Below are positions 24,601 to 35,528 of a stretch of 35,561 nt of DNA, piece after piece (positions within the stretch are counted from its first letter, which is position 1; each line of letters starts with the position of its first letter). The notes under the pieces are model-generated. The model searched no databases and was not told where the DNA came from. It worked only from the letters and a program-made list of their open reading frames with translations. Source of the DNA: Candidatus Competibacteraceae bacterium (GTDB lineage: Bacteria > Pseudomonadota > Gammaproteobacteria > Competibacterales > Competibacteraceae); assembly GCA_027492875.1 (NCBI GenBank), contig JAPUDV010000135.1:1-35561 (forward strand), in the 5' to 3' direction. The position numbers were made by a program, and so were the translations under genes.

Positions 24601-25119
24601 AACTGGCTGGAATCCGATCCACAGGTCCGCGCATTACGGGCGCTGGGGGCTTGGATCAATGTCAGCGACCGTTTGGCCCGGCATCGCCGCTACATTCGCG
24701 TCATGGAGCACTCGGCGCAAATTGCCGGCGCAAATCTGACCCGCCGCGAAACCGCATTCAAGGCCGGTCAGATCAATCTGTTGAGTTGCTCCACCACCAT
24801 GGAGATGGGAGTGGACATCGGTGGCTTGACCGCCGTCGCCATGAACAATGTCCCACCGCACCCGGCCAACTTCCTGCAACGGGCCGGGAGGGCCGGACGC
24901 CGGGGCGAAACCGCCGCGCTCAGTTTCACGCTTTGCAAGGCCACTCCCCAAGGCGAGGCGGTGTTCCAAAACCCGCTCTGGCCATTTGTTAGCCGGCTCG
25001 GTCTGCCCCGCGTCGCCCTGCAAAGCGAACCCATCGTGCAACGCCACCTCAACGCCTTGGCGCTGGCGGCTTTTTTGCGCGCCCGACATGCGCCGCCTGC
25101 ATACCGGCTGGTTTTTTGA
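21604..25119 (+). CDS. druE: DruE-like helicase, N-terminal part (frame interrupted)
   Basis: 1171 residues forming the motor part of a giant superfamily 2 helicase. Seen: YRHQLEAWQ, Walker [10 protein letters not shown] (Lys136), [25 protein letters not shown] box Asp262-His265 ([15 protein letters not shown]), TSATLGE, a six-cysteine cluster (C444, C449, C475, C478, C488, C491), [13 protein letters not shown], a Leu/Lys/Glu coiled coil (about 680-725), [14 protein letters not shown] and motif [13 protein letters not shown] (about 1092-1102). It stops at TGA 25117-25119, soon after [14 protein letters not shown], where relatives continue into a DUF1998 half. That half lies in the +1 frame immediately downstream. 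Joined, the product would be about 2068 residues, the size expected of DruE. Confidence 0.8.
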   Translation: MERTQFYSTLVEQLGRRATRAVLGLCGFRNDALREYLRALFDRQAGTPGAFLADPVFEASFGWQPAERTLGGLEGKLLHPDLVRALREPQKKGLSEDYSFPARRRPYRHQLEAWQTLIQDQPPRSILVTSGTGSGKTECFLIPILNDLAVELEQCQKAPLTGVRALFLYPLNALIKSQKDRLVAWSEPFNGGIRFCLYNGDTPDQARSSDWQCEVADRRALRANPSPLLVTNATMLEYLLVRNEDRPIIERSRGQLRWIVIDEAHTYAGSQAAELTLLLRRVLHTFGCHPGEVRFIATSATLGEASETSRRQLAEFLADVAGVSVDRVRVIEGRREIPALPEALLNNNLPCPDLETLRARSAQKRFISLASDGRMRELRARLVERASRLSELAQTLLNRDDASARRETLQWLDLCAQAENAQDEPFLPLRGHLFQRTVSGLWACANGACSGRTGTVLDQSAWPFGAVFLERREHCRHCGTPVFELVQCGECGAEYLAAAEKHENGHDWLVPREYDLNEDEFQQELEPITDDEGEESATTPSAPTMQQPRLLTRFDQAMQQNWGLAANGRLDSSGSTGIPVHLRFPGEKGLECAVCGDKERERTLFRPVRVGAPFLLGVAIPTLLEAMPPLIEGQEPRPLDGRRLITFTDSRQGTARFAAKLQQESERDYVRSLLYHSLIASAQPTASAEIAKIQADIAKLEQAVKLVPDLKGMLARQRQELTKLEAPPLGRLTWEEAENKLLGADDFHRWLLPALKELTFGLLSDRLLVKLCLLREFFLRPRRQFSLEGLGLAQLCYPALEKADPPAMMKQRGVKTEEWRALLQATVDNILRSSNPPVAVTPDVVRWFGYSSRSSFLVSPGVSKIKDIQRHWPSAYSPWAKRTRLIRLLGHVFRLDIEDAEQRGQLEEMLIAIWDGIRPLLSQTENGFQLELEKQAVLTEVREAWFCPMTRRLLPVVFRETTPYLPGLPAPDALTQCHRVEMPRVPHPFWLGRDPGEADNWLESDPQVRALRALGAWINVSDRLARHRRYIRVMEHSAQIAGANLTRRETAFKAGQINLLSCSTTMEMGVDIGGLTAVAMNNVPPHPANFLQRAGRAGRRGETAALSFTLCKATPQGEAVFQNPLWPFVSRLGLPRVALQSEPIVQRHLNALALAAFLRARHAPPAYRLVF
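25071..25119 (+). other. frame change inside druE between two T6 tracts
   Basis: The upstream frame is convincing through motif VI and [11 protein letters not shown]. The downstream frame is convincing from LHTGWFFES onward. Between them lie T6 at 25071-25076 and T6 at 25112-25117; the second runs straight into the TGA stop. Removing one T from the first tract joins the frames as [18 protein letters not shown] and keeps the expected GWFFE. Removing one from the second gives YRLVFESADA. Confidence 0.75.
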
Positions 25120-27811
25120 ATCCGCCGATGCGGAAACTTCGGCACCCTGCGACCGCTTCGCCGCCTGGTGCGAGGAAGCATCATCCGCTGACCAAATGGC
25201 CGAGGGGCTGGCCGCCCTGACCCATCGCACCGTGCTGGCAGGCCGATCCACCGCCTACCTGCTGGCTCGCACCGCGCAAGCCATGCGCCGGGTTGCCGAA
25301 CGCTGGCGGCGCGAGTTGGACGCTTTGCTGGACCAACAAAAGATCGTTGCGACCCGCGAAGGCGACAGCAAGCCCGAACAAGCTGTCGTGATTCAGTTGC
25401 AGCGGCTGCGCGGTGAATATCTACTGGGCGAACTGGCCAATCTGGGATTCCTGCCGGGTTACGGTTTTCCCACCGATGTCGTGCCGTTCGTCACCACGAC
25501 GATGGAAGACTTGGCTGGGAAGAAGAAAAACAGCGGCAACGAGCGCGAGGATAACCGTTCACGTCGGGCTGGCTATCCGAGTCGCCATCTTGCTATCGCC
25601 ATACGCGACTATGCGCCCGGCACGGACACCGTACTGGACGGGCGGGTTTATCACAGCAGCGGCGTGACTCTGAACTGGCAAATCCCTGCCGAAGCCGAAG
25701 CGGAGCCGGAAATTCAGAACTTGCGCTGGGTCTGGCGCTGCCGAAAGTGCGGCCACAACGGAACCCGGATCACCATGCCCGAGCGTTGCCCGCATTGCGG
25801 CGCGAGCGGTCGCAACAGTTTCAACTACTATCGCTTCATCCAACCGGCGGGTTTTGCCGTCGATCTTCGCGATAAACCCCACAATGACATCACCTTGCCC
25901 CAGTACATCCCGGTGCGTAATCCGCTCATCTCGCTGGAAGGCGCAGATTGGATGCCGTTGCCGAATCCGGTGTTGGGTTGCTACCGAACGACTGCTCAAG
26001 GCTTTCTGTTCCACTACAGCGACGGACTTTACGGTGAAGGCTATGCGCTGTGCCTGCGTTGCGGGCGGGCTGATTCGGAAAGCGAACAGGACGTTTTGCC
26101 CTCGACGTTGAAGAATCACAAACGCCTGCGCGGTGGGCGCCTCAACGACCGGGAACAACTTTGTCCCGGCAACCAAGAAGCCAGTTGGGCAATCCAGCGT
26201 GAGGTGCGGTTGGGCGTGGTGGCGCACACCGAAATTTTCGAGCTGCAACCGTCCGATTTCGCCGGCAGACCCATCGACCAGACGACCGCTTATACCCTGG
26301 CCGTGGCGTTGCGCCGCGCCTTATGCCGGCATCTGGGCATCGAGGAAGCCGAAGTCGGCGTGTCGGCAGCCCAACAGCGGCATGATGCCGACGATCAAGC
26401 CACCTATTCGCTCTATCTGTACGATATGGCGACGGGCGGCGCGGGCTATGTCAGCCAGATTGCTTCCCACTTGCCCGAGCTGTTGCGACAAGCCCGCAAA
26501 GCGCTGGAGTGTCCGCGCGAATGCGACGCCGCTTGTCAAAGCTGCTTGCTGACTCACGATACCCAACATCACCAGGAGCATCTTGATCGCCATGCCGCGA
26601 TTGCCCTGCTGGCGGCTGATTTTCTGGCCGCGCTGGAGTTGCCGGACGCATTGCGGGTTTTCGGAGCCAACAGTCGCTTGGAAATGGAACCGCTGGTCTT
26701 GGCATTGAACCGCGAAGGGCAATCGCTGGATGCAACCGAACTGCGGGTTTATCTGGGGGGCGAGGCGCGGGACTGGGAACCGCTGGCCTGGCGGCTGCGC
26801 GACGATCTGACACGATGGAAGCAGGCCGGAACCCGCGTGCGCCTGATTGGCCCGGCGGCGGACCTGGATGCCCTGAACGCCAGCCAGCGCAACGAACTGG
26901 CCGCGTTGACCGCCTACATCGGCGCGGAACTGTATCGCGCCTCTGCTTCCAGTCCGGCGGCAACCGCAAATTTGCCGCTGATTCTGGAACTCGGCAGCCT
27001 CAATCAGCGCGTGCGCTGGGCGGCGCGGGAATCCACCGCGTTGCTGCCCGGCCCGCTTTGGGGTGGTGGCCAGGCCGGTGGTCCGTTCATCAGGGCCGCC
27101 GAAACGCAACCGTTGTCGTCGCTGCCGGAATCGTGGCAGCGTTTGGCGCCGGAAGAACTGCGCCCCGTCATTCCCGGTTTGATCGCTCTGACCCTCACCA
27201 CCGAACTCAATGGGCCATCCGCCACTTTCGGCGAACGTGCCTGGACATTGCTGGAAAAGCAGGCGCTCTGGTTGGCCGAGCGCCTGAACCGCGCCACGCC
27301 GTTGCAAGCCGTGCGGTACACCGACCGTTATTTGCGCTCGCCGCTCGCGCTGCTACTGCTTCATGGCTTGCTCGAAGGGCTGACCCGCTATTCCGGCGGT
27401 TTGACACCCACGACCGAAGTGCGGGTGGAAACCGCCACACTGGATCAACCGAGAACGGAACAACCCCGACGGATGTTCCATGACTGGCGAGACGGTAATG
27501 ACCGCCAGCAGGTGGTCGAACAGTGGTTCCGGGAAACTTGGCCAGCATTCATGTGGCATGAGGCGACTTCCAGGGTGTTGCCCCATGCCCGAGAATTGGC
27601 GCTGACTTGGAGCGACGGCGAATGTTGGTCGGTGCGCTTGGATCAGGGCTTCGGCTATTGGGGGACAGCGTCCGGCATCCGACCCGATTTCCCCTTCGAT
27701 CACGAACCGGCGCGGCAGATCGCCAGGTTGCGGCAAACCCATCTCATGATCGAACCGCTGAACCCGAGCTATCCGACGCACTGGTACTGCGGCACATCAT
27801 CGCCGATTTAA
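25088..27811 (+). CDS. druE: DruE-like helicase, C-terminal DUF1998 part (shifted frame)
   Basis: 907 residues from the first in-frame ATG; the frame is open back to 24848, overlapping the N-terminal part by up to 272 bp. It begins [16 protein letters not shown], matching what should follow the helicase core. A zinc-binding-like cluster C218, C221, C234, C237 (CRKCG...CPHCG) is followed by a DUF1998 (MZB) domain: [26 protein letters not shown], and cysteines C475, C479, C483, C486 ([12 protein letters not shown]). The last 400 residues are of unknown function. No Shine-Dalgarno precedes ATG 25088, so separate initiation would rely on coupling. I favour one ancestral gene split by a single-base indel, but slippage or a sequencing error cannot be excluded. 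Confidence 0.75.
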   Translation: MRRLHTGWFFESADAETSAPCDRFAAWCEEASSADQMAEGLAALTHRTVLAGRSTAYLLARTAQAMRRVAERWRRELDALLDQQKIVATREGDSKPEQAVVIQLQRLRGEYLLGELANLGFLPGYGFPTDVVPFVTTTMEDLAGKKKNSGNEREDNRSRRAGYPSRHLAIAIRDYAPGTDTVLDGRVYHSSGVTLNWQIPAEAEAEPEIQNLRWVWRCRKCGHNGTRITMPERCPHCGASGRNSFNYYRFIQPAGFAVDLRDKPHNDITLPQYIPVRNPLISLEGADWMPLPNPVLGCYRTTAQGFLFHYSDGLYGEGYALCLRCGRADSESEQDVLPSTLKNHKRLRGGRLNDREQLCPGNQEASWAIQREVRLGVVAHTEIFELQPSDFAGRPIDQTTAYTLAVALRRALCRHLGIEEAEVGVSAAQQRHDADDQATYSLYLYDMATGGAGYVSQIASHLPELLRQARKALECPRECDAACQSCLLTHDTQHHQEHLDRHAAIALLAADFLAALELPDALRVFGANSRLEMEPLVLALNREGQSLDATELRVYLGGEARDWEPLAWRLRDDLTRWKQAGTRVRLIGPAADLDALNASQRNELAALTAYIGAELYRASASSPAATANLPLILELGSLNQRVRWAARESTALLPGPLWGGGQAGGPFIRAAETQPLSSLPESWQRLAPEELRPVIPGLIALTLTTELNGPSATFGERAWTLLEKQALWLAERLNRATPLQAVRYTDRYLRSPLALLLLHGLLEGLTRYSGGLTPTTEVRVETATLDQPRTEQPRRMFHDWRDGNDRQQVVEQWFRETWPAFMWHEATSRVLPHARELALTWSDGECWSVRLDQGFGYWGTASGIRPDFPFDHEPARQIARLRQTHLMIEPLNPSYPTHWYCGTSSPI

Positions 27812-27918
27812 CTGCATAATCACTAAATATCAATGAATTATTATCTTTTTGCGACGAGTGCCAAGCCGATATGGGGCACGGGGCCTCGAGCATGGATCGC
27901 AAAAATACCTTTAACCTC

Positions 27919-27947
27919 TTGCCAAGCCCGCCACCATTCGCTACTCT
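27919..27947 (+). promoter_or_regulatory. promoter of tRNA-Val
   Basis: TTGCCA (27919-27924), 17-bp spacer, TACTCT (27942-27947), then the GC-rich stretch TCCGCGCC where the discriminator would lie. Such a discriminator is typical of stringently controlled tRNA promoters. The predicted start is about 11 bp before the mature tRNA. Confidence 0.6.
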
Positions 27948-27964
27948 TCCGCGCCTATCGCTTT

Positions 27965-28041
27965 AGGCGCGTAGCTCAGTTGGTTAGAGCACCACCTTGA
28001 CATGGTGGGGGTCGTTGGTTCGAGTCCAATCGCGCCTACCA
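27965..28041 (+). tRNA. tRNA-Val (GAC)
   Basis: 77 bases including an encoded CCA. The acceptor stem AGGCGCG pairs with CGCGCCT, the D arm is GCTCAGTTGGTTAGAGC, and the anticodon stem CCACC/GGTGG holds the loop TTGACAT (anticodon GAC). The T arm is GTTGGTTCGAGTCCAAT. It stands between the Druantia-like genes and thrS, its usual neighbour. No second copy of its 3' end is visible on the other side of the accessory region. Confidence 0.97.
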
Positions 28042-28076
28042 GAATTTTGTTGAGTTGCGCAACAGACTGGTTTGCA

Positions 28077-28124
28077 AAAGGGCGCGCCTTCCTTCCAAAA
28101 GAAGGGTTTCATGGCGCGCCCTTT
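28077..28124 (+). promoter_or_regulatory. long leader hairpin between tRNA-Val and thrS
   Basis: AAAGGGCGCGCC (28077-28088) pairs perfectly with GGCGCGCCCTTT (28113-28124). Inside, CCTTC (28091-28095) pairs with GAAGG (28101-28105). No T tract follows, so it is unlikely to be a simple terminator. It could be a tRNA-mRNA processing site or a translational control element for thrS, which is autoregulated through its leader in E. coli. Confidence 0.6.
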
Positions 28125-28184
28125 ACTATTTATGAGTCCAGTGATAAGCCCAAGCCAAACAGGCGGATCGAGAGAATTGCAGCG

Positions 28185-30101
28185 ATGCCGGTAATCACGC
28201 TTCCCGATGGCAGCCAGCGCGTTTTCGACGCGCCGGTCAGCGTTCACCAGGTCGCCGCCGCGATTGGCGCGGGCTTGGCCAAGGCCGCTCTGGCGGGCAA
28301 GGTGGACGGCCGGTTGGTGGATACTTCGCACCTGATCGCCGAAGATACGCATCTGGCCATCGTCACCGAACGCGACCCGGAAGGGCTGGAGATCGTGCGC
28401 CATTCCAGCGCGCACCTGCTGGCGCACGCCGTCAAGCAGTTGTATCCGACCGCCCAGGTCACCATCGGCCCGGTCATCGAGAACGGCTTCTACTACGATT
28501 TCGCTTTCGAACGCGCCTTTACTCCTGAAGATTTGGAGTGCATCCAGGCGCGGATGGAGGAGCTGGCGGCCCGCGATATCCCGCTCGCCCGCTCGACCCT
28601 GCCGCGCGACGAGGCCGTGGCCTTCTTCCGCACCATGGGCGAGGAGTACAAGGCGCAAATCATTGCCGACATTCCAGACGGCCAGGAGATTTCGCTGTAC
28701 CGGCAGGACGACTTCATCGACCTCTGTCGCGGCCCGCATGTGCCCTCCACCGGCAGGCTCAAAGCCTTCAAGCTGATGAAGTTGGCCGGCGCCTACTGGC
28801 ACGGCGATTCCCGCAACGAGATGTTGCAGCGCATCTACGGCACGGCCTGGATCGATCAGAAGGCGCTGAAAACCTACCTGCACCGCTTGGAAGAGGCGGA
28901 GAAACGCGATCATCGCCGGGTCGGCAAGGCGCTCGACCTGTTCCATGTCCAGGAGGAAGCGCCGGGCATGGTGTTCTGGCACGATCACGGCTGGCGGGTC
29001 TACGTCGAAGTCCAGAACTACATCCGCCAGATGTTGCGCGAACACGACTACCAGGAAGTCCACACACCACAAATCATTGATCGTAGCCTGTGGGAACGTT
29101 CCGGGCACTGGGAAAAGTTTCGGGCCGACATGTTCACCACCGCGTCGGAAAACCGCGACTATGCGATCAAGCCGATGAACTGTCCCGGCCATATCCAGAT
29201 TTATAACCAGGGTCTGAAGAGTTACCGTGATCTGCCGCTGCGCTTGGCCGAGTTCGGCTCCTGCCACCGCAACGAGCCGTCCGGTACGCTGCACGGGTTG
29301 ATGCGGGTGCGTAATTTCGTGCAGGACGACGCCCACATCTTCTGCACCGAAGAGCAGATCCAGGCCGAAGTCACCGCGTTCATGGATCTGCTGTTCCGGG
29401 TTTACGCCGATTTTGGTTTCAACGAGGTGCAACTGGCTTTGGCCACTCGCCCCGAAAAGCGGGTCGGTAGCGACGCGGTGTGGGACAAGGCGGAAAAGGC
29501 GTTGGAACTGGCGCTGAACCGCACCGAGTTGCCTTGGCGGCTCAAGCCCGGCGAGGGGGCTTTCTACGGCCCCAAGATCGAATTCGTGCTGCGCGATTGT
29601 CTGGATCGACTCTGGCAGTGCGGCACCATTCAGGTGGATTTTTCCATGCCCGGCCGGCTGGACGCCCACTATATCGCCGAGGACGGTGGCAAGCGGGCGC
29701 CGGTCATGTTGCACCGGGCGATTCTCGGCTCGCTGGAGCGGTTTATCGGTATTTTGATCGAGCAGTACGCCGGCGCGCTGCCGGCTTGGCTGGCGCCGGT
29801 GCAGGCGGTGGTGCTCAATATCACCGACCATCAGGCCGATTACGTCTCCCAAGTCGAAAAATTCCTTATGCAACAAGGTTTCCGCGTTGCAACTGACTTG
29901 AGAAACGAGAAGATCGGCTTTAAAATTCGCGAACATACCTTGAGACGTGTTCCATACTTACTGGTTGTTGGCGACCGGGAACTGGAAACGGAGACCGTCG
30001 CCGCGCGCACCCGCGCCGGCCAGGATCTGGGCGTCATGACGCTGGCTGCTTTCGCCGCCCGCCTGCAAGCCGACATCGCCCGGCGCGGACGAACCGAATA
30101 A
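28185..30101 (+). CDS. thrS: threonyl-tRNA synthetase
   Basis: A 638-residue class II synthetase that charges tRNA-Thr. I set the start at ATG 28185 ([20 protein letters not shown]), which gives the normal family length; the open frame runs back into the tRNA. It has an N-terminal TGS domain (1-60) and an editing domain with [16 protein letters not shown] (the H-x-x-x-H type site). The catalytic core has CPGH (zinc), [35 protein letters not shown] (motif 2), and [22 protein letters not shown] (motif 3). The C-terminal anticodon-binding domain starts at about 540 ([19 protein letters not shown]). It is the first protein gene of the thrS-infC-rpmI-rplT group; infC follows after 19 bp. Confidence 0.97.
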   Translation: MPVITLPDGSQRVFDAPVSVHQVAAAIGAGLAKAALAGKVDGRLVDTSHLIAEDTHLAIVTERDPEGLEIVRHSSAHLLAHAVKQLYPTAQVTIGPVIENGFYYDFAFERAFTPEDLECIQARMEELAARDIPLARSTLPRDEAVAFFRTMGEEYKAQIIADIPDGQEISLYRQDDFIDLCRGPHVPSTGRLKAFKLMKLAGAYWHGDSRNEMLQRIYGTAWIDQKALKTYLHRLEEAEKRDHRRVGKALDLFHVQEEAPGMVFWHDHGWRVYVEVQNYIRQMLREHDYQEVHTPQIIDRSLWERSGHWEKFRADMFTTASENRDYAIKPMNCPGHIQIYNQGLKSYRDLPLRLAEFGSCHRNEPSGTLHGLMRVRNFVQDDAHIFCTEEQIQAEVTAFMDLLFRVYADFGFNEVQLALATRPEKRVGSDAVWDKAEKALELALNRTELPWRLKPGEGAFYGPKIEFVLRDCLDRLWQCGTIQVDFSMPGRLDAHYIAEDGGKRAPVMLHRAILGSLERFIGILIEQYAGALPAWLAPVQAVVLNITDHQADYVSQVEKFLMQQGFRVATDLRNEKIGFKIREHTLRRVPYLLVVGDRELETETVAARTRAGQDLGVMTLAAFAARLQADIARRGRTE

Positions 30102-30120
30102 TTCTTGGGAGGACAGCAAC

Positions 30121-30642
30121 ATCGCCGCGAACAACGAACTCCGGCTCAATGAAGAGATTACCGGGCGCGAAGTGCGCCTGATCGATCAGGACGGCGAGCA
30201 GGCAGGGGTCGTTCCCCTGATGCAAGCCAGGCGGATGGCCGAGGAAGCCGAACTGGATTTGGTGGAAATCTCCCCGAGCGCCAAGCCGCCGGTTTGTCGC
30301 ATCATGGATTATGGCAAATACCGGTTCGATCTGGCCAAGAAGCAAAGTGAAGCCCGAAAGAAGCAAAAGCAGATCCAGGTCAAGGAGGTTAAGTTTCGTC
30401 CTGGAACGGACGAAGGGGACTATCAGGTCAAACTACGCAACCTGATCCGTTTCCTGAGCGAAGGCGACAAGGCCAAGGTGACGTTGCGGTTTCGGGGCCG
30501 CGAAATGGCGCACCAGGATATTGGCATGAACCTTCTCAAGCGCGTTGAAGACGACCTGATCCAATACGGCACGGTGGAACAGCGGCCTCGGATGGAAGGA
30601 CGGCAGATGGTCATGACCATTGCGCCGGTGAAAAAGAAGTAG
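30121..30642 (+). CDS. infC: translation initiation factor IF-3 (AUC start)
   Basis: A 173-residue protein when started at ATC 30121. That codon sits 7 bp after a strong Shine-Dalgarno GGGAGGA (30107-30113), and the frame then reads [21 protein letters not shown], the normal IF-3 N-terminus. The first conventional initiator (GTG or ATG) would delete conserved residues. IF-3 binds the 30S subunit and rejects non-AUG starts; in E. coli its own AUU start provides autoregulation, and AUC should do the same here. The core motifs are [53 protein letters not shown] and [12 protein letters not shown]. Confidence 0.95.
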   Translation: MAANNELRLNEEITGREVRLIDQDGEQAGVVPLMQARRMAEEAELDLVEISPSAKPPVCRIMDYGKYRFDLAKKQSEARKKQKQIQVKEVKFRPGTDEGDYQVKLRNLIRFLSEGDKAKVTLRFRGREMAHQDIGMNLLKRVEDDLIQYGTVEQRPRMEGRQMVMTIAPVKKK

Positions 30643-30732
30643 TCCTCCCCGCCAGGCGCTGATCTTTCCGTCCTCCGACGCATATCGGGGTTGATCCCTG
30701 AACCGACTTTTTGAAAATTGCGGAGCCATGCA

Positions 30733-30930
30733 ATGCCCAAGATGAAAACCAACCGCGGCGCGGCCAAGCGTTTCAGTCGCACCGGGTCCGGCCAGTACAA
30801 GTGCTCTCATTCGCATCTCCGGCACATTCTGACCAAGAAGAGCGCCAAGCGGAAACGCCAGTTGCGCGGCACGACGATCATTGCTGCGGTGGATACTCCG
30901 GCAGTGCGTCGGATGCTGCCTTACACTTGA
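30733..30930 (+). CDS. rpmI: 50S ribosomal protein L35
   Basis: 65 residues, exactly the usual L35 size, starting [20 protein letters not shown] and containing [19 protein letters not shown]. The chosen ATG 30733 has GGAG 7 bp upstream; an in-frame ATG 15 bp earlier overlaps the ribosome site and is not conserved. It lies between infC (90 bp) and rplT (25 bp), the standard order. In E. coli L20 represses this gene and rplT through an infC-rpmI mRNA structure; I did not identify the equivalent fold here. Confidence 0.97.
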   Translation: MPKMKTNRGAAKRFSRTGSGQYKCSHSHLRHILTKKSAKRKRQLRGTTIIAAVDTPAVRRMLPYT

Positions 30931-30955
30931 TGCCACCGGACCGGAGAAACAAGCC

Positions 30956-31318
30956 ATGCCCCGAGTGAAACGCGGCGTTACCGCCCACGCCCGCCATAAA
31001 AAAGTTCTGAAACAGGCCAAAGGTTATTACGGTGCCCGCAGCAAGGTGTACCGAGTCGCCAAACAGGCCGTGATCAAGGCCGGTCAATACGCCTACCGCG
31101 ACCGCCGCCAGAAGAAGCGCGAATTTCGCGCGCTGTGGATCGTCCGCATCAACGCCGCCGCCCACGAAAACGGCCTGTCCTACAGTCGGTTGATCAACGG
31201 TTTGAAGCAGGCCGCCATCGAAGTCGACCGCAAGGTGCTGGCCGATCTGGCGGTGTCGGACAAGCCGGCCTTCGCCGAACTGGCCAACCGCGCCAAGGCC
31301 GTGCTCGGCATCGCCTGA
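30956..31318 (+). CDS. rplT: 50S ribosomal protein L20
   Basis: 120 residues (family about 118). It starts [39 protein letters not shown] and includes [24 protein letters not shown], the L20 signature region. GGAG (30942-30945) precedes ATG 30956. L20 is an early 23S rRNA-binding assembly protein with a long basic N-terminal helix. It is followed by an intrinsic terminator before pheS. Confidence 0.97.
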   Translation: MPRVKRGVTAHARHKKVLKQAKGYYGARSKVYRVAKQAVIKAGQYAYRDRRQKKREFRALWIVRINAAAHENGLSYSRLINGLKQAAIEVDRKVLADLAVSDKPAFAELANRAKAVLGIA

Positions 31319-31375
31319 GCCGTCCGCCGGGCCGGATTCCGGCCTGGCGCGGAGCGGCCCGCGGGATTCCGCAGG

Positions 31376-31402
31376 GGGAAAGGCGTGATCCTTTCCCTTT
31401 TT
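31376..31402 (+). terminator. intrinsic terminator/attenuator between rplT and pheS
   Basis: GGGAAAGG (31376-31383), loop CGTGAT, CCTTTCCC (31390-31397), then TTTTT (31398-31402). It lies 57 bp after rplT and 89 bp before pheS, so it either ends the ribosomal operon or attenuates read-through into pheST, the place where E. coli has the pheM attenuator. Confidence 0.85.
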
Positions 31403-31412
31403 GGTTTGTAAT

Positions 31413-32508
<1,096 letters not shown>

Positions 32509-32529
32509 AGCGGCATCGGGAGATCCGAC

Positions 32530-34908
32530 GTGAAAGTCAGCGAACAATGGCTGCGGGAATGGGTCGATCCTGCGGTGTCCGGCGCCGAACTGGCGGCGCA
32601 ACTGACCATGGCCGGCCTGGAAGTGGACCGCATCGAACCGGCTGCCCCAGCCTTCGAGCAAGTCGTGGTCGGCCGGGTGGTGGACCTGGTCCCGCATCCC
32701 CGGGCCGACCGGCTGCGGGTGGCGACGGTGGACGTGGGCGGCGCGGAGCCGCTGCAAATCGTTTGCGGCGCGCCCAACGTCGCCATCGGCATGTGCGCTC
32801 CCGTCGCCCTGATCGGCGCGGTGCTACCCGGCGGGTTGGCCATCCAGCCCTCCAAACTGCGCGGCGTCGAATCTCGGGGCATGTTGTGCTCGGCCAAGGA
32901 ACTGGGGCTGGCGGAAACGTCGGAGGGGCTGCTGCCACTGCCGCCGGACAGTCGGCCCGGCCAGGATTTGCGTGAACTGCTGGGCTTGGATGACGGGATC
33001 ATCGAAGTTGAACTGACTCCCAACCGGGGCGACTGTCTGGGCATGGAGGGTATCGCCCGCGAGGTGGCGGTGCTCGACCGTCGCGAGTTCCGGCCCTTAC
33101 CGACGGGCGTGGTCGAGCCGGCGCTGGATGCGACGTTTCCGGTGGCCCTGCTCGATCCGGCCGATTGCCCGCGTTACGTCGGTCGGGTGATTCGCGGCGT
33201 CGATCCGGTCGCCGAGACGCCGCTGTGGATGAAGGAGCGCTTGCGCCGGGCTGGGGTCCGCAGCCTGGGGCCGCTGGTGGACGTGACCAATTACGTGATG
33301 CTGGAACTCGGCCAGCCGATGCACGCCTTCGACCTCGACCGGCTGAGCGGCGGCATCGAGGTGCGCCGCGCCCGGCCGGGCGAGCGGCTGGAACTGCTGA
33401 ACGGAACGGTGGTGGAGCCGGATGGGGAAACCCTGCTGATCGCCGACCGGCGCGGCCCGCTGGCGCTGGCCGGGATCATGGGCGGCGAAATCAGTTCCTG
33501 CACCGAGGCCACCCGTGATGTGTTCCTGGAAAGCGCCTTCTTTGCGCCGGCCAGCATCGCCGGTCGCGCCCGTCGCTACGGCTTGCAGACCGATGCGTCC
33601 TATCGGTTCGAGCGGGGGGTGGACCCACGGTTGCAACGGCGCGCCGCCGAACGGGCCACCCGTTTGTTGCTGGACATCGCCGGTGGCCAGCCGGGGCCGA
33701 TGGTCGAGGCGGTGGCGCCCGAATTTCTGCCGGCGGAGCCGGCGATCCGGCTGCGGTCGGAGCGGGTCCGCTTGTTGCTCGGCCTGGACATCCCCGCCGC
33801 CGAAATCGAGGAAATCCTGCGGCGACTGGGCATGGCGGTGGCGGTCGAGGTGGATCACTGGCTGGTCGCTCCGCCCAGCGGTCGCTTCGATATTCGCCTG
33901 GAAGTGGATCTGATCGAGGAAATCGCCCGGGTGTACGGCTACGACCGGTTGCCGGGCAACCGGCCCCTGACCCGGTTGGAAATGCCGCCGCAGCCGGAGC
34001 GGCAGGTTGCGCTGGCGCGGTTTAGGGAAGCGCTGGTACAACGCGGCTTTCAGGAAGCGATCACCTACAGTTTTGTCGATCCGGCGTTCCAGGCCGCGCT
34101 CGATCCGGCGAGCCGGCCGCTGGCGCTGGCCAACCCGATTTCCGCCGATCTGGCGGTGATGCGCACCAGTCTGTGGCCCGGCCTGATCAAGGCGCTGATC
34201 CACAACCAGAAACGCCAGCAGCCGCAGCTAAGGCTATTCGAGCAGGGTCTGACCTTCGTGTCAGCCGACGATGGCTTGCGGCAGGAGCCGTATCTCGGTG
34301 GAGTGCTGACGGGCGCCGCCCTGCCGGAGCAGTGGGGGTTGCCGGATCGAGCGGCGGATTTTTTCGACCTCAAAGGCGAGGTCGAGGCGCTGCTGGCGCT
34401 GACCGGCGAGCCGGAAGCGTTTTCCTTCGTGGCTGCCGTCCACCCGGCGCTGCATCCGGGTCAGAGCGCGCGGGTCGAACGGGCCGGCGCGGTGGTCGGC
34501 TGGCTGGGCGCGCTGCACCCACGGGTGGCGCGGGATCTGGATGTGGAGGGCGACGCCTTCCTGTTCGAGCTGTGCCTTGCGAGCTTACAAACAGCGCGGG
34601 TGCCCGCGTTTCGCGAGTTGTCCCGTTTTCCGGTCAGCCGCCGCGATATCGCGGTTGTGGTGGATGAAGCAGTCGCGGCCCGGATCGTTCAGGACTGCAT
34701 ACGCGGGTGCGGCGGCGAATTGTTGCGCGATGTCCTGCTGTTTGACGTTTATCGGGGTTCGGGAATTCAAGAAGGCCAGAAAAGTTTGGCCTTTGGATTG
34801 ATTTTACAGGATTTTTCGCGCAATCTTACCGACAGTGTAGTCGAGGAGACCGTATCCGGCATCATCGCTGGACTGGCGGAACAGTTTGGCGCAACGCTTA
34901 GGGTTTAG
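32530..34908 (+). CDS. pheT: phenylalanyl-tRNA synthetase beta subunit
   Basis: 792 residues from GTG 32530 with GGGAG (32518-32522) upstream. It begins [33 protein letters not shown]. An OB-fold tRNA-binding domain is at about 40-150 ([51 protein letters not shown]). B3/B4 editing and B5 domains follow ([56 protein letters not shown]). The catalytic-like domain and the C-terminal anticodon-binding FDX-ACB domain ([35 protein letters not shown]) complete it. The length is typical. ihfA follows after 4 bp. Confidence 0.97.
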   Translation: MKVSEQWLREWVDPAVSGAELAAQLTMAGLEVDRIEPAAPAFEQVVVGRVVDLVPHPRADRLRVATVDVGGAEPLQIVCGAPNVAIGMCAPVALIGAVLPGGLAIQPSKLRGVESRGMLCSAKELGLAETSEGLLPLPPDSRPGQDLRELLGLDDGIIEVELTPNRGDCLGMEGIAREVAVLDRREFRPLPTGVVEPALDATFPVALLDPADCPRYVGRVIRGVDPVAETPLWMKERLRRAGVRSLGPLVDVTNYVMLELGQPMHAFDLDRLSGGIEVRRARPGERLELLNGTVVEPDGETLLIADRRGPLALAGIMGGEISSCTEATRDVFLESAFFAPASIAGRARRYGLQTDASYRFERGVDPRLQRRAAERATRLLLDIAGGQPGPMVEAVAPEFLPAEPAIRLRSERVRLLLGLDIPAAEIEEILRRLGMAVAVEVDHWLVAPPSGRFDIRLEVDLIEEIARVYGYDRLPGNRPLTRLEMPPQPERQVALARFREALVQRGFQEAITYSFVDPAFQAALDPASRPLALANPISADLAVMRTSLWPGLIKALIHNQKRQQPQLRLFEQGLTFVSADDGLRQEPYLGGVLTGAALPEQWGLPDRAADFFDLKGEVEALLALTGEPEAFSFVAAVHPALHPGQSARVERAGAVVGWLGALHPRVARDLDVEGDAFLFELCLASLQTARVPAFRELSRFPVSRRDIAVVVDEAVAARIVQDCIRGCGGELLRDVLLFDVYRGSGIQEGQKSLAFGLILQDFSRNLTDSVVEETVSGIIAGLAEQFGATLRV

Positions 34909-34912
34909 GGGC

Positions 34913-35212
34913 ATGGCACTGACAAAAGCCGACATGGCGGAACGTTTGTTCGAAGAACTGGGCATCAATAAGCGCGAGGCCAAGGATTTGGTGGAGATCT
35001 TTTTCGAGGAGATCCGCGGTGCCCTGGAGCGGGGGCGGCAGGTAAAGTTGTCCGGATTTGGCAATTTCGACCTGCGCGACAAGAATCAGCGCCCCGGTCG
35101 CAATCCCAAAACGGGCGAGGAGATCCCCATCACCGCACGGCGGGTGGTGACTTTTCGACCCGGACAAAAACTCAAGGCGCGGGTGGATGCCTTTAAGGGG
35201 GAAGCACAGTAG
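34913..35212 (+). CDS. ihfA: integration host factor alpha subunit
   Basis: 99 residues, the exact IHF-alpha length, starting [28 protein letters not shown] with the DNA-binding arm [41 protein letters not shown]. It forms a heterodimer with IhfB and bends DNA at specific sites. AGGGG sits immediately before ATG 34913, overlapping the pheT stop codon, so it is coupled to pheT. The position after pheT is the standard gammaproteobacterial one. The merR-like gene often found next is absent; tRNA-Pro follows directly. Confidence 0.97.
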   Translation: MALTKADMAERLFEELGINKREAKDLVEIFFEEIRGALERGRQVKLSGFGNFDLRDKNQRPGRNPKTGEEIPITARRVVTFRPGQKLKARVDAFKGEAQ

Positions 35213-35232
35213 GTCGTTCGATGACGAAGCGC

Positions 35233-35261
35233 TTGGCAAACCGCATGGATTGAATTAACAT
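35233..35261 (+). promoter_or_regulatory. promoter of tRNA-Pro
   Basis: TTGGCA (35233-35238), 17-bp spacer, TAACAT (35256-35261). The predicted start near 35268 leaves a leader of about 28 bases before the tRNA. Confidence 0.55.
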
Positions 35262-35295
35262 TGCCAACCCTTGCGGTCGATGATCCGCCGCAAAC

Positions 35296-35374
<79 letters not shown>

Positions 35375-35377
35375 TCA

Positions 35378-35416
35378 AAAAAACGGCTTAGTCGAAAATG
35401 ACTAAGCCGTTTTTTC
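35378..35416 (+). terminator. intrinsic terminator after tRNA-Pro
   Basis: ACGGCTTAGTC (35383-35393), loop GAAAAT, GACTAAGCCGT (35400-35410), followed by TTTTTC and preceded by an A tract. A perfect 11-bp stem with A and T tracts on both sides suggests it works in both directions. Confidence 0.95.
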
Positions 35417-35528
35417 TTGGTTTTTCGTCGATTTTTATGGAAACCGCTGCTCGATTTCTCATAAATAAGATCTATAGCGGTATGGCTGGACGACGGACCA
35501 GTAGCTTGTTTCTTCGAGAAAATGTCAT

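Noticed and set aside
21604..27811. DISARM (DrmA/DrmB) as an alternative identity of the two helicase parts
   Set aside because: DISARM has separate helicase and DUF1998 genes plus methyltransferase and PLD genes. Here the parts overlap in different frames, follow a 1119-residue gene, and no methyltransferase is present. Druantia III fits better, but it is not proven.
27965..28041. tRNA-Val as integration site for the defence genes
   Set aside because: No duplicated tRNA 3' end and no integrase are visible between uvrB and the tRNA.
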